Shown here piece after piece: positions 1-9,391 of a DNA stretch of 64,000 nt. The stretch covers positions 124,001 to 188,000 of the forward strand of contig NZ_LKBT01000003.1 of NCBI RefSeq assembly GCF_002699985.1. Direction: 5' to 3'. Source of the stretch: Pseudomonas sp. ICMP 561. GTDB taxonomy: Bacteria; Pseudomonadota; Gammaproteobacteria; Pseudomonadales; Pseudomonadaceae. The position numbers were made by a program, and so were the translations under genes. How positions within the stretch are numbered: the first letter of the stretch is position 1; the number at the start of each line of letters is the position of its first letter. Under the pieces are notes generated by a model. That model saw only the letters and a program-made list of their open reading frames with translations. It did no database searches and had not been told where the DNA came from.

Positions 1-1
1 T

Positions 2-730
2 TTAAAATTTGGGGACCTAGCCCGTAACGAATGTGAGTACCTCACGAAAGAAGATCGCGGGCTGATTTCTGATATCTATGCTTATGCTCAAGGTGAGGAT
101 GTTGACATGGAATATGTTGATGGGGTCGCTCGTTCTCTTGGGCATTATCGGATGTATGGGCATTTCAAGTCGGATTTTAACAAGTGCAATTACGATCTCC
201 AGGGTTGGAAGTTGACGGTTGCTTTTCCAGAAGAAGATGCAGTTGTCGCGTCGCGTATATTGAATGGCTCCGCGATCAATAGCACACGGCTCGATCCGGA
301 TTTCTTACGATATGCGCTGACTCCAGCCTCTGGCGCGTTGGTGAACTTGGGTTATTTTGAATTCATGGAACATGTCGTGACGAAGTTCTCTGATGAATCT
401 AATACAGCAGCTCCTGTGGAGAGCACGTTCTCTAGCTATGTGCCCAGGCCAGGGGAGGGGTACTACGTAATGACGACCTCGAGTACGGTCAGGATGGCGA
501 ATTTCGTTCAATATGTCGTCAGTGAGGGGGGAGTTTTGCGTCTGACAGAGAAAGGTCGAGCACTGAGGGGGGATTCGGGAGAGGGGGACGATAAAACAGT
601 TCGACCCCATCTGGAGCTTGTGAGGACCAGGGCGGGGCTGGAGATATTACGCGAATGGCCCGGCAATGATCTTTACCCAAGAGAGCCGGGTTGGCTTGGC
701 AGTCTATGGGATCGGCTTGGAGAAATGTAG
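2..730 (+). CDS. Hypothetical protein, 5' end cut by window edge
   Basis: The frame is open from base 2 with no stop, so the first internal ATG at 107 is probably not the true start and the gene begins before the window. The visible 242 residues show no signal peptide, membrane segment or motif I can name. The C-terminal part is acidic and charged (GEGDDK stretch), ending in a tryptophan-rich tail. Base composition is visibly less GC-rich than the metabolic genes that follow, and the next gene shares this, which suggests accessory DNA. Function not recognised; the reading frame itself is well supported by its length. Confidence 0.7.
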   Translation, partial: LKFGDLARNECEYLTKEDRGLISDIYAYAQGEDVDMEYVDGVARSLGHYRMYGHFKSDFNKCNYDLQGWKLTVAFPEEDAVVASRILNGSAINSTRLDPDFLRYALTPASGALVNLGYFEFMEHVVTKFSDESNTAAPVESTFSSYVPRPGEGYYVMTTSSTVRMANFVQYVVSEGGVLRLTEKGRALRGDSGEGDDKTVRPHLELVRTRAGLEILREWPGNDLYPREPGWLGSLWDRLGEM

Positions 731-755
731 GGCTCGCACCGATCCTCGGCTTACA

Positions 756-782
756 ACGGCGCGAATCACTTAATCGCGCCGT
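756..782 (+). terminator. Stem-loop after the first gene
   Basis: A perfect 9-bp stem (ACGGCGCGA paired with TCGCGCCGT) with a 9-nt loop lies 26 bp after the first gene's stop. There is no clear T-run after it, so it may be a weak terminator or an mRNA-end stabiliser. Confidence 0.4.
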
Positions 783-895
783 ATTGAGCGCAGCGATGCC
801 TCTGATTGGTTTTTTATTTAATATATATGTATGTCGCGCGGCCTGGACGGTTGAGTAAGCTTGGGGTATTAAGCACAACACTCAAGGAATGACTC

Positions 896-1339
896 GTGAA
901 GAAAATTATAGTGGTTACACTTTTGACTTTGTCAGCCAATACGTTCGCAGCAGAGGATGTCATTACAAAGTCTAAAGTGCCTGACCGGATTGTGGTCGCC
1001 AAAGCTGGCGTTGGTCTGTCGCAGTTTACGATGATGACTGTGGATTTTCCCAGAAGTCAACGTTATTTGCCGAAAAGCTTGGAGAGCATACATTGGACTA
1101 GTACCTACTATCCGAATAATACAGGTGAGCACGTTCAGATATGTTACACCCGGGCAGGTAGAGCTGGTTACGACCAGTGCGAAGAAATTTCCAAGAACTC
1201 TTCAGGCTCGACTGAGGCTTTTAATCACCATGGTTTTGACAGATTTGCGAGAATCACTATCAAGCATTTGGTGAGTGGCGGACAAAATCAGGGAACTCCC
1301 GCTGGTGAAGATTCAATAGCTGTTCACTACAGCTACTGA
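896..1339 (+). CDS. Small secreted protein of unknown function
   Basis: 147 residues starting at GTG, with AAGGA about 9 bp upstream. Residues 1-18 form a signal peptide (KK, a hydrophobic stretch, then a cut near TFA-AED), so the mature protein should be periplasmic or secreted. The mature part is short and polar with two cysteines about 13 residues apart (ICYT and YDQCEE), which could form a disulfide, and it ends in a beta-rich SIAVHYSY. I recognise no family. The AT content resembles the gene before it and differs from the following cluster, consistent with a small accessory region. Confidence 0.7.
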   Translation: MKKIIVVTLLTLSANTFAAEDVITKSKVPDRIVVAKAGVGLSQFTMMTVDFPRSQRYLPKSLESIHWTSTYYPNNTGEHVQICYTRAGRAGYDQCEEISKNSSGSTEAFNHHGFDRFARITIKHLVSGGQNQGTPAGEDSIAVHYSY

Positions 1340-1706
1340 TTGTTGAGTATTCACGCGCTACCCGCTTGAGTAACCACGCTGTTTTCCCTAAACACTCTTA
1401 AGTGGCAGCAAATTCATTCGCGAAAGCACCCCATTAGACGTAACTGATTTCAGTAGTCCCGCTGTCGTAAATGAATTCGCTGCCACAGATGATCACGATC
1501 TGCCTCAGCCCCCTCGACAGTCCGCCAGCTCGTTCACAAATTTTCCCTCCCTGTGCCTTATTTCTGTGCAACGCTTGCACCGCGGGGCACGGTAGGCGCT
1601 TTAATAGTGCCTGGTTCTGCCTCGCCATCGAGGAACCGCCGTATTTGCCCGGATGGCATAAGTCTTGCGCGGTTCCATTACCGTCCAGGCTCGCAGGAGG
1701 CACGCC
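1340..1706. repeat. Gap with a degenerate REP-like inverted repeat (1402-1486)
   Basis: No convincing gene. At 1402-1426 the sequence GTGGCAGCAAATTCATTCGC begins a motif whose inverse (GAATTCGCTGCCAC) ends at 1486. The same GAATTCATTCGCGAAAG core occurs again near 59755, so this is a decayed member of a dispersed palindromic family. Bases 1490-1700 should hold the promoter of the amidoligase cluster, but no clear -35/-10 pair stands out. Confidence 0.55.
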
Positions 1707-4700
1707 GTGTCGATTCACATTGCCTTGCACCACGTCACGCATTACCGCTACGAACGAGCGGTTGAACTGGGTCCGCAGATTGTCCGCCTGCGTCCTGCGG
1801 CCCACAGCCGCACCCGGGTTTTGTCGTATTCACTGAAAGTCCTGCCTGAAAATCACTTCATCAACTGGCAGCAGGACCCTCAAGGCAACTACCTTGCGCG
1901 TCTGGTCTTTCCGGAAAAGACCAACGAGCTGCGTGTTGAAGTCGATCTGGTCGCCGAAATGGCGGTCTTCAACCCGTTCGACTTCTTCCTCGAGCCTTAT
2001 GCCGAGAAGATCCCGTTCTTTTATGCCAGCGAAGAGCAGCGCGAACTGGCGCCGTATCTTGAAAAGCTCCCGCTGACGCCAAAGTTTGCCAACTATCTGG
2101 CCAGCATCGACCGCACGCCATTGCCTGCCATCGACTTCCTGGTCGGGCTCAACCAGCGCCTGAGTCAGGACATTGATTACCTGATCCGCATGGAGCCCGG
2201 CGTACAAACCCCGGAATTCACGCTGGAAAATGCTTCTGGCTCCTGCCGCGACTCGGCCTGGTTGCTCGTGCAGCTGCTGCGTCATCTGGGCATGGCTGCG
2301 CGTTTTGTGTCCGGCTATCTGATTCAGCTCAAGGCTGACGTTGAAGCGCTTGATGGGCCATCCGGTACCGACGTCGATTTCACTGACCTGCACGCCTGGT
2401 GTGAGGTGTATCTGCCAGGCGCAGGCTGGGTGGGGCTTGATGCGACGTCCGGCCTGTTCGCGGGGGAGGGGCATATTCCTCTGGCGTGCAGCCCGGAGCC
2501 TTCGTCGGCAGCGCCGATCAGTGGTCTGGTTGAACCGTGCGAAACCGAGTTCAGTCATGAAATGTCGGTGGAGCGCATTTGGGAAGCGCCTCGCGTTACC
2601 AAGCCTTACACCGAAGAACAGTGGGCCGAGATTCAAGCGCTGGGCCATCAGATCGATCGCGACCTGACTGACAACGACGTGCGACTGACCATGGGGGGCG
2701 AGCCCACGTTCGTCTCCATTGATGATCGCGACGGTGCCGAGTGGAACACCGCTGCACTGGGGCCGAAAAAGCGCGCCCTGTCGGCCGAGTTGTTCCAGCG
2801 CATGCGCAAACACTATGCGCCGCTGAGTATCGTGCATTTTGGTCAGGGCAAGTGGTACCCGGGCGAGCAGTTGCCGCGCTGGTCGCTCAATTGCTTCTGG
2901 CGTAAAGACGGGCAGCCTGTGTGGCACAACAATGCATTGATCGCCGACGAAACCGAAAGCTACGGTGCAACGGGCGAACTGGCCGGGAAGTTCCTGACCA
3001 GCGTCGCTGAGCGGCTGAAAGTGCCGACGCGTTTTGTGTTCCCTGCCTACGAAGACAATTTCTATTACCTGTGGCGTGAGGGCGCACTGCCTGCCAACGT
3101 CAGTGCCGAAGACTCACGTCTCAGTGACGAACTCGAGCGTGCGCGACTGCGCAAGGTGTTTGCTCAAGGGCTGGACAAGGTTATCGGTCAGGTCCTGCCC
3201 TTGGCGCGCTCCGTCGACGGTGATCGCTGGCAGAGTGGTCGCTGGTATCTGCGGGATACCCATTGCCGTCTGGTGCCGGGTGATTCGGCGCTGGGCTATC
3301 GTTTGCCGTTGGCATCGCAACCCTGGGTCAAGGCGGCGGAATATCCGTTCATTCACCCCACCGACTTCAATCAGGATTTCCCCGAGCTGCCAGATGACGG
3401 GCAAGTTCAGGCGCAACTTACCGGGCTAACAGAACAGCTGGACGCCAACGCTGAACGTATGCCGAAGATCGACGAGTCGGCCGACTGGCTGACCCGCACG
3501 GCGCTCTGTGCCGAAGCGCGGGAAGGGCGTTTGTATGTGTTCATGCCGCCGCTGGAAAAACTCGAGTATTACCTGGAGTTGGTGTCGGCCATCGAAGCCA
3601 GCGCCGAAGAGCTGAACTGCCCGATTCTGCTTGAAGGCTATGAGCCGCCGAGCGATCCGCGTCTGGCGAATTTCCGTATCACGCCTGATCCGGGAGTCAT
3701 TGAAGTCAACGTACAGCCGTCCGCATCCTGGGACGAGTTGGTGGAGCGCACCGAGTTTCTCTACGAACAGGCGCGTCTGACGCGACTGACCACCGAAAAA
3801 TTCATGATCGACGGCCGTCACACCGGTACCGGCGGCGGCAACCACTTCGTACTGGGTGGCGCGACGCCCGGGGATTCGCCGTTCCTGCGCCGTCCTGATG
3901 TACTGCGCAGCCTGCTCAGCTACTGGCACAACCATCCGTCGCTGTCGTACCTGTTTTCCGGGCTGTTCATTGGCCCGACTTCCCAGGCACCACGGGTCGA
4001 TGAGGCGCGTAACGACTCCCTGTACGAGCTGGAAATTGCCTTCGCGCAGATGCCCAAACCCGGTGAAGAAGTAGCGCCCTGGGTCGTTGACCGGTTGCTG
4101 CGTAATTTGCTGATTGATGTCACCGGCAACACCCACCGGGCCGAGTTCTGTATCGACAAGCTCTATTCCCCGGACGGGGCCACTGGCCGTTTGGGGCTTT
4201 TGGAGCTGCGTGCCTTCGAAATGCCGCCGCATGCGCGGATGAGCCTGGCTCAGCAACTGTTGCTGCGTGCGCTGGTCGCGCGGTTCTGGCGCGAGCCGTA
4301 TGCACCGGCCAAGCTGGCCCGATGGGGTACTGAGCTGCATGACCGGTTCATGCTGCCGCACTTCATCGAGCAAGACTTTGCAGACGTGATCGAAGAGTTG
4401 AACAGTGCCGGTTATCCGGTACGCGCCGAGTGGTTTGCGGCGCATCTGGAGTTCCGGTTCCCCAAGGTTGGCGATTATGCAGTCAGCGGCATCGAGCTGG
4501 AATTGCGTCAGGCGCTGGAACCGTGGCACGTGCTGGGCGAGGAGGGTTCGGCCGGCGGCGCTGTGCGTTACGTGGATTCTTCGCTGGAGCGCTTGCAGGT
4601 CAAGATTAATGGCCTTCCGCCGAAACGGTATGTATTGACCTGTAATGGCATTGCGATACCGTTGCAGCCCACCGGGCGGGTTGGCGAATTTGTTGCTGGT

Positions 4701-5000
4701 GTGCGTTATCGGGCCTGGCAACCTGCCAATTGTCTGCAACCGACCATTCCGGTGCATGCACCGCTGGTCTTCGATCTGGTTGATACATGGATGCAGCGCT
4801 CACTGGGCGGCTGCGAGTATCATGTCGCGCATCCTGGTGGGCGCAATTACGAAACCCTGCCAGTCAACGCCAACGAAGCGGAAAGCCGCCGTCTGGCGCG
4901 GTTCTTCAGGATCGGTCACACCCCCGGCAAACTGGAAGTGCCACTGCTGAGCGTTAACGATGAACTGCCAATGACGCTGGATATGCGTCTGCATAAATAA
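1707..5000 (+). CDS. Transglutaminase-like / DUF2126 putative amidoligase
   Basis: 1097 residues from GTG at 1707, preceded by AGGAGG with 6-bp spacing; a longer frame from 1665 lacks such a site. Residues 1-80 resemble the bacterial transglutaminase N-terminal beta domain (HHVTHYRYER). The papain-like core follows with Cys180 (SGSCRDSAW), His229 (LHAWCEVY) and Asp245 (GLDATSG), a complete catalytic triad. From about residue 320 to the end lies the DUF2126 region, a putative glutamine-synthetase-like amidoligase domain, with TMGGEPTFVS, IEVNVQPSASW and DGRHTGTGGGNHFVLGG. The family is predicted, not proven, to form or cut amide bonds in peptides or proteins. It is the first of three genes (with 5245 and 7740) usually found together. 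No signal peptide, so cytoplasmic. Confidence 0.88.
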   Translation: MSIHIALHHVTHYRYERAVELGPQIVRLRPAAHSRTRVLSYSLKVLPENHFINWQQDPQGNYLARLVFPEKTNELRVEVDLVAEMAVFNPFDFFLEPYAEKIPFFYASEEQRELAPYLEKLPLTPKFANYLASIDRTPLPAIDFLVGLNQRLSQDIDYLIRMEPGVQTPEFTLENASGSCRDSAWLLVQLLRHLGMAARFVSGYLIQLKADVEALDGPSGTDVDFTDLHAWCEVYLPGAGWVGLDATSGLFAGEGHIPLACSPEPSSAAPISGLVEPCETEFSHEMSVERIWEAPRVTKPYTEEQWAEIQALGHQIDRDLTDNDVRLTMGGEPTFVSIDDRDGAEWNTAALGPKKRALSAELFQRMRKHYAPLSIVHFGQGKWYPGEQLPRWSLNCFWRKDGQPVWHNNALIADETESYGATGELAGKFLTSVAERLKVPTRFVFPAYEDNFYYLWREGALPANVSAEDSRLSDELERARLRKVFAQGLDKVIGQVLPLARSVDGDRWQSGRWYLRDTHCRLVPGDSALGYRLPLASQPWVKAAEYPFIHPTDFNQDFPELPDDGQVQAQLTGLTEQLDANAERMPKIDESADWLTRTALCAEAREGRLYVFMPPLEKLEYYLELVSAIEASAEELNCPILLEGYEPPSDPRLANFRITPDPGVIEVNVQPSASWDELVERTEFLYEQARLTRLTTEKFMIDGRHTGTGGGNHFVLGGATPGDSPFLRRPDVLRSLLSYWHNHPSLSYLFSGLFIGPTSQAPRVDEARNDSLYELEIAFAQMPKPGEEVAPWVVDRLLRNLLIDVTGNTHRAEFCIDKLYSPDGATGRLGLLELRAFEMPPHARMSLAQQLLLRALVARFWREPYAPAKLARWGTELHDRFMLPHFIEQDFADVIEELNSAGYPVRAEWFAAHLEFRFPKVGDYAVSGIELELRQALEPWHVLGEEGSAGGAVRYVDSSLERLQVKINGLPPKRYVLTCNGIAIPLQPTGRVGEFVAGVRYRAWQPANCLQPTIPVHAPLVFDLVDTWMQRSLGGCEYHVAHPGGRNYETLPVNANEAESRRLARFFRIGHTPGKLEVPLLSVNDELPMTLDMRLHK

Positions 5001-5063
5001 GAAACAGATAGGAGCTGCTGCCCCAGTATCCATTGCTCCGCGCTGTTTCGCGGCAACATTGGA

Positions 5064-5156
5064 CTGTAGGAGCTCACCGAGGTTACGAGGCCAGCGATAG
5101 CGGTTTGTCTGATACGCCGCCATCGCTGGCCTCGTAACCTCGGTGAGCTCCTACAG
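5064..5156. repeat. Long perfect inverted repeat (REP doublet)
   Basis: Two perfect 35-bp arms starting CTGTAGGAGCTCACCGAGGT and ending CTCCTACAG, separated by a 23-bp centre. It shares the GTAGGAGC/GCTCCTAC ends of the window's other REP elements but has its own inner stem. It lies between the first and second genes of the amidoligase cluster and could act as a transcript-end stabiliser or partial terminator. Confidence 0.85.
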
Positions 5157-5244
5157 GGAATCCTTTTTTGCATAAAACGCAGTCGACCCTCAGCTGACAT
5201 CCGACTGCGCTACTCTGAAATTTTTAGTCTCTGCCGAGCCTTCC

Positions 5245-7740
5245 ATGCGCGACTTGCTTGACCATTACCCTGTGTTTGCGGGTACCTATCACGAAATGCT
5301 TGATGCCGATGGAGTCGTTCGCCCTCATTGGCAGCGCATGTATGAGCAACTGCAACGCAGCACTTCCGCGCAATTGATTCAACGGCAGGCCCTGTTGGCC
5401 CGGCAGATTCAGGAAAATGGCGTCACCTACAACGTCTACGCCGACCCCAAGGGCGCGGACCGTCCGTGGGAGCTGGATCTGCTACCGCACCTGATCCCTG
5501 CCGAAGAATGGCAGCAGGTTGCGGCGGGCATTGCGCAACGGGCCAAAGTGCTCAATGCGGTACTGGCTGACCTGTATGGTCCGCAAACCCTGATCGCCCA
5601 AGGCCTGCTGCCTGCCGAACTGGTGTTTGGTCACAACAATTTTCTCTGGCCGTGCCAGGGCATCACCCCGCCGGAAGGCGCATTTCTGCATATGTACGCG
5701 GTGGATCTGGCGCGCACCCCGGATGGTCGCTGGTGGGTAACGGCTGATCGTACTCAGGCGCCGTCGGGTGCTGGTTATGCGCTGGAAAACCGCCAGATCG
5801 TGTCCCGTGCTTTCCCGGAAACCTATCGGGATTTGCGGGTTCAGCACCTGTCCGGTTTTTTCCGTGCATTGCAGGAAACCCTGGCGCGCCAGGCGCCGGC
5901 CAATAACGAAACGCCGCTGATCGTGCTGTTGACGCCGGGGCGCTTCAACGAAAGCTATTTCGAGCATCTGTATCTGGCGCGTCAGTTGGGTTATCCACTG
6001 GTGGAAGGTGGCGACCTCACGGTGCGGGACGCGACGGTGTATCTGAAAACCCTCAGTGGCTTGCGTCGGGTGCACGCGATCATGCGTCGCCTGGACGATG
6101 ATTTCTGCGACCCGCTGGAGCTACGCACCGATTCCGCACTCGGTGTACCCGGCCTGCTGGAAGCGGTGCGTCAGGGCAAAGTGCTGGTTGCCAACGCGTT
6201 GGGCAGCGGTGTGCTGGAGTCACCGGGTCTGCTGGGCTTTTTACCGAAGATTTGTCAGCACCTGTTTGGCGAGGACCTGACCCTGCCGTCCGTGGCGACC
6301 TGGTGGTGCGGCGAGCCGCCCGTGCTGGCTCAGGCGCTAGAGAAGCTGCCAGATTTACTGATCAAACCGGCGTTTCCTTCGCAAAGTTTCTCGCCGGTGT
6401 TTGGCCGGGATTTGAACAAGGCACAACGCGAAGCACTCGCCCAGCGCATGCAGGCCAGACCCTACGCCTACGTGGCTCAGGAACTGGCGCAGCTGTCTCA
6501 CGCGCCGATCTGGCAGTCCGATGGTCAGCAGTTGCAGCCTCGTGCCATCGGTATGCGTGTTTATGCCGTGGCCAGTTCTGAAGGTTATCGTGTCCTGCCG
6601 GGCGGACTAACTCGCGTTGCCGCCGAAGCTGATGCTGACGTGGTTTCGATGCAGCGCGGCGGTGCCAGCAAAGACACCTGGGTGCTGGGCGAGTTGTCGC
6701 AAACCGGTGAGCCCTGGAAAGGCCAGCGCACGTTGGGCGTGCACGACCTGATTCGTCGCGATCCGTATTTGCCGTCCCGCGTGGTGGAGAACCTGTTCTG
6801 GTTCGGTCGTTATTGTGAACGTTGCGACAACAGTGCGCGCCTGCTGCGCATCATGCTCACCCGTTATGTGGATGGCGACGACCCTGAAGCGCTCGAGGCG
6901 GCCGTGGAGCTGGGTGAACGTCTGAACTTACTGCCTGATGAGGAAGAGGGCGGAACATTGCCTGAGCGGCTTCTCGCGGCCCTTCTCGGCGAAGAGTGGC
7001 CGTTCAGCCTGCGCGCCAATCTGCAGCGTTTGCAATGGGCGGCCTCGCAAGTGCGTGGCAAGTTGTCTCGGGAAAACTGGCAGGCACTGGTCGAACTGCA
7101 GCGTGAAGCGACTAGCCTGGACAGCAAGGACCCTGATTTCGGCGAACTGTTGGACTTCCTCAACCGGCTGGTCATGTCGCTGGCAGCGTTATCCGGTTTT
7201 GCCCTGGATGACATGACCCGTGACGAAGGCTGGCGCTTCCTGATGATCGGTCGTCGTATCGAGCGGCTGAAGTTTCTCAGCAACAGCCTGTCGGCGTTTC
7301 TGCGCAGCGCGGCCGTGACCGATCAGGCCGGTCTGGAGTGGCTGCTGGAGCTGGGCAACAGCAGCATTACCTATCGCTCGCGATACCTGGCCGTGCCGCA
7401 GTTGATCCCGGTCCTTGACCTGCTGTTGCTGGATGATCAGAACCCTCACGCCGTGCTGTTCCAGCTCAAGCTGGTGTCCAAATCCCTGAATCATCTGAAC
7501 GAAGAGTTCGGTGCGCCTCGCGATGCCAGCCTTGGGACGCTGGTTCGACGCCTGTCGAGTTTCGATCTGGGTTGTCTGGAGAATCCCTTGTTTGGTGACA
7601 GCAGTATCAAGGCCGTGCTGGAAGGGCTTGCGGACATGTTGCATAGCATTGGAGATGCCAGCGGGCAGGTTTCTGATCGCCTCGCCTTACGTCACTTCGC
7701 CCACGTCGACGATATCAGCCAACGTACGGTGTCCGTCTGA
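5245..7740 (+). CDS. Circularly permuted ATP-grasp / alpha-E domain fusion protein
   Basis: 831 residues. The N-terminal half (about 1-480) matches the circularly permuted ATP-grasp type 2 family (old DUF404/DUF407), with YNVYADPKG, a Gly-Phe-Leu-Pro-Lys segment and LLIKPAFPSQSFSP as the likely ATP-phosphate-binding stretch. From about residue 509 (LPSRVVENLFWFGRYCERCD) to the end it is the helical alpha-E domain (old DUF403). In many genomes these are separate genes; here they form one chain. ATP-grasp enzymes of this type are predicted to ligate a carboxylate to an amine. The stop overlaps the next start (TGATG), so translation is coupled to the following transglutaminase. Substrate and product unknown. 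Confidence 0.88.
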   Translation: MRDLLDHYPVFAGTYHEMLDADGVVRPHWQRMYEQLQRSTSAQLIQRQALLARQIQENGVTYNVYADPKGADRPWELDLLPHLIPAEEWQQVAAGIAQRAKVLNAVLADLYGPQTLIAQGLLPAELVFGHNNFLWPCQGITPPEGAFLHMYAVDLARTPDGRWWVTADRTQAPSGAGYALENRQIVSRAFPETYRDLRVQHLSGFFRALQETLARQAPANNETPLIVLLTPGRFNESYFEHLYLARQLGYPLVEGGDLTVRDATVYLKTLSGLRRVHAIMRRLDDDFCDPLELRTDSALGVPGLLEAVRQGKVLVANALGSGVLESPGLLGFLPKICQHLFGEDLTLPSVATWWCGEPPVLAQALEKLPDLLIKPAFPSQSFSPVFGRDLNKAQREALAQRMQARPYAYVAQELAQLSHAPIWQSDGQQLQPRAIGMRVYAVASSEGYRVLPGGLTRVAAEADADVVSMQRGGASKDTWVLGELSQTGEPWKGQRTLGVHDLIRRDPYLPSRVVENLFWFGRYCERCDNSARLLRIMLTRYVDGDDPEALEAAVELGERLNLLPDEEEGGTLPERLLAALLGEEWPFSLRANLQRLQWAASQVRGKLSRENWQALVELQREATSLDSKDPDFGELLDFLNRLVMSLAALSGFALDDMTRDEGWRFLMIGRRIERLKFLSNSLSAFLRSAAVTDQAGLEWLLELGNSSITYRSRYLAVPQLIPVLDLLLLDDQNPHAVLFQLKLVSKSLNHLNEEFGAPRDASLGTLVRRLSSFDLGCLENPLFGDSSIKAVLEGLADMLHSIGDASGQVSDRLALRHFAHVDDISQRTVSV

Positions 7741-8642
7741 TGAGCGCCCGTTACCAGATTTTTCACGACACGCATTACAAATACGACAGCCCGGTTTCGC
7801 TTGCCCAGCAGTTGGCGCACCTGTGGCCGCGACCCAATCCCTGGCAGCGCTGCACCGAGCAGCAGTTACTGGTCAGCCCGATCCCGACGATTCGCCGGGA
7901 TGAGTTCGACGTGTTCGGCAACCCGCTGACCCGGCTGGCCTTTGAGCGGCCACATGATGAACTGGAAGTGAATGCGCGCCTGCAGGTCGAAGTCCTTGAG
8001 CGTTCGCCGCTTAATTTCGATCATTCGCCTGCGTGGGAAATGACTCGCAGCATCATGACCTACAACGCCCGGCCGATGTCGGCGGACATCATGGAAGCCT
8101 GTCGCTATCGTTTCGAATCGCCTTACGTGCATTTGAAGCAGTCGTTCATCGAGTTCTCGGCAGATTGCTTTGTGCCGAGTCAGCCGTTGATGTGGTGCGT
8201 GCAGGCATTGATGGAGAAGATCTTCACCGAGTTTACGTTTGACAGTGAAGCAACCCAGGTGGCGACGCCGCTGGTCGAGGTGCTGGAACGCCGTCGCGGC
8301 GTCTGCCAGGACTTTGCCCACCTGATGCTGGCGTGCTTGCGCTCACGTGGTTTGTCGGCTCGATACATCAGTGGTTATTTGCTGACCCAGCCACCACCGG
8401 GTCAACCACGGCTGATCGGCGCGGATGCGTCCCATGCCTGGGTGTCGGTGTTTTGTCCGGTACTGGGTTGGGTGGACTTCGACCCGACCAATAACGTGCA
8501 GCCTGCGCTTGAGCACATCAGTCTGGCCTGGGGGCGGGACTTTTCAGACGTTTCGCCGTTACGCGGAGTGATTCTGGGGGGTGGCAGTCACGACCCCGAA
8601 GTACGGGTGACGGTGATGCCGATTGAGGGTGAAGGTGACTAA
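7740..8642 (+). CDS. Transglutaminase-like cysteine peptidase family protein
   Basis: 300 residues, overlapping the upstream stop by one base. Residues 1-100 form the bacterial transglutaminase-like N-terminal domain (YQIFHDTHYKYDSPVSLAQQ). The catalytic triad is present: Cys189 (RRGVCQDFAHL), His232 (DASHAWVSVF) and Asp248 (WVDFDPTNN). No signal peptide. It is the third gene of the amidoligase cluster. The family is thought to act as a peptidase or acyl-transferase on the product or target of the neighbouring ligases, but its reaction has not been shown as far as I know. Confidence 0.87.
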   Translation: MSARYQIFHDTHYKYDSPVSLAQQLAHLWPRPNPWQRCTEQQLLVSPIPTIRRDEFDVFGNPLTRLAFERPHDELEVNARLQVEVLERSPLNFDHSPAWEMTRSIMTYNARPMSADIMEACRYRFESPYVHLKQSFIEFSADCFVPSQPLMWCVQALMEKIFTEFTFDSEATQVATPLVEVLERRRGVCQDFAHLMLACLRSRGLSARYISGYLLTQPPPGQPRLIGADASHAWVSVFCPVLGWVDFDPTNNVQPALEHISLAWGRDFSDVSPLRGVILGGGSHDPEVRVTVMPIEGEGD

Positions 8643-8647
8643 CCTCT

Positions 8648-8780
8648 TGCTCCCGGCTAAAGCCGGTCCTACGGACTCAATGCAATCGTAGGAGTGGCTT
8701 TAGCCGCGAGAGGGACAGCAGGTACGCTGCAATTGCTGGTTCAGGGAAAATGCGCTCCCGGCTAAAGCCGGTCCTACGAG
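8648..8780. repeat. REP elements of the CCGGCTAAAGCCGG type
   Basis: Three copies: CTCCCGGCTAAAGCCGGTCC near 8650, an inverted copy (GTAGGAGTGGCTTTAGCCGC) near 8687, and another direct copy near 8752. They separate the amidoligase cluster from the convergent small gene and probably end both transcripts. Confidence 0.75.
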
Positions 8781-8791
8781 AACAAGCTTTA

Positions 8792-8986
8792 TCAGCTGGC
8801 TGGCTTGTCGTCAGTGCTGGTCTGTTCTACTGGCGCAGCTTCATCGGTCGCTTCAGTCGCTTCTGTCTCGCCTTCAGCACTGGTTTCGGCCAAGGCAGCG
8901 TTTTTGCGCTGTAGCTTTTCCTCTTTCTTCTGCTCTTTGGCCAGATCTCGCTGACGTTTCGCGAAGGAGTAGTTAGGTTTAGCCAT
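8792..8986 (-). CDS. Small highly charged protein
   Basis: 64 residues. The first 30 are very basic (MAKPNYSFAKRQRDLAKEQK) and likely helical; the rest is acidic and rich in Ala, Glu and Thr, probably disordered. I recall similar short proteins as common in Pseudomonas, annotated only as hypothetical. The basic N-terminus could bind nucleic acid or ribosome, but that is a guess. Confidence 0.72.
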   Translation of the reverse strand: MAKPNYSFAKRQRDLAKEQKKEEKLQRKNAALAETSAEGETEATEATDEAAPVEQTSTDDKPAS

Positions 8987-9391
8987 GGGCGATCCTCTGT
9001 TTCATGCTGGAAATGCGGCCATTCTGCCTGAGAACGGCGTCGGGCACACGGCGTTGTGCGTCCTCTGGTCCAAAGCCTTAATTCCAGACACCAGTTTTTT
9101 GTTACTCACTCGTTATCAATACGGGTTTGATTCCTCAGCGCTGCTACCAGTGGCACCGCATGCGTAAGCGGCAAGCAAACTACGGAAAAGGGTGTTGAGC
9201 TGCATGATGGTCATCCTGAAAGTGGCGATGAGGCATCTTGCACGCGGCACTGATCGCCAGCTCTTTGATTGTCTCGATGACCTCGATAGCTAACTGCCAC
9301 TGAGCCTTGTTGACGCAGGTCATTGGAACCTGACGCCATATCAGGCAGTCTTTGCCGGAATAAACAAAATACCCAGCCTTGGAGATTCCCC
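8987..9391. other. Intergenic region upstream of azurin
   Basis: Divergent promoters are expected here, for the small charged gene and for azurin. At 9115-9131 there is an ATCAA-N7-TTGAT palindrome, which is not the FNR/ANR arrangement (TTGAT-N4-ATCAA). No perfect ANR box is visible, nor any gene or REP element. Confidence 0.4.

Noticed and set aside
3426..4757. 443-residue minus-strand frame
   Set aside because: Lies wholly antisense to the DUF2126 gene, which has clear domain motifs; long antisense frames are common in high-GC coding DNA.
9263..9280. ANR/FNR box before azurin
   Set aside because: TTGAT-TGTC-TCGAT does not have the required inverted ATCAA half; the match is one-sided.
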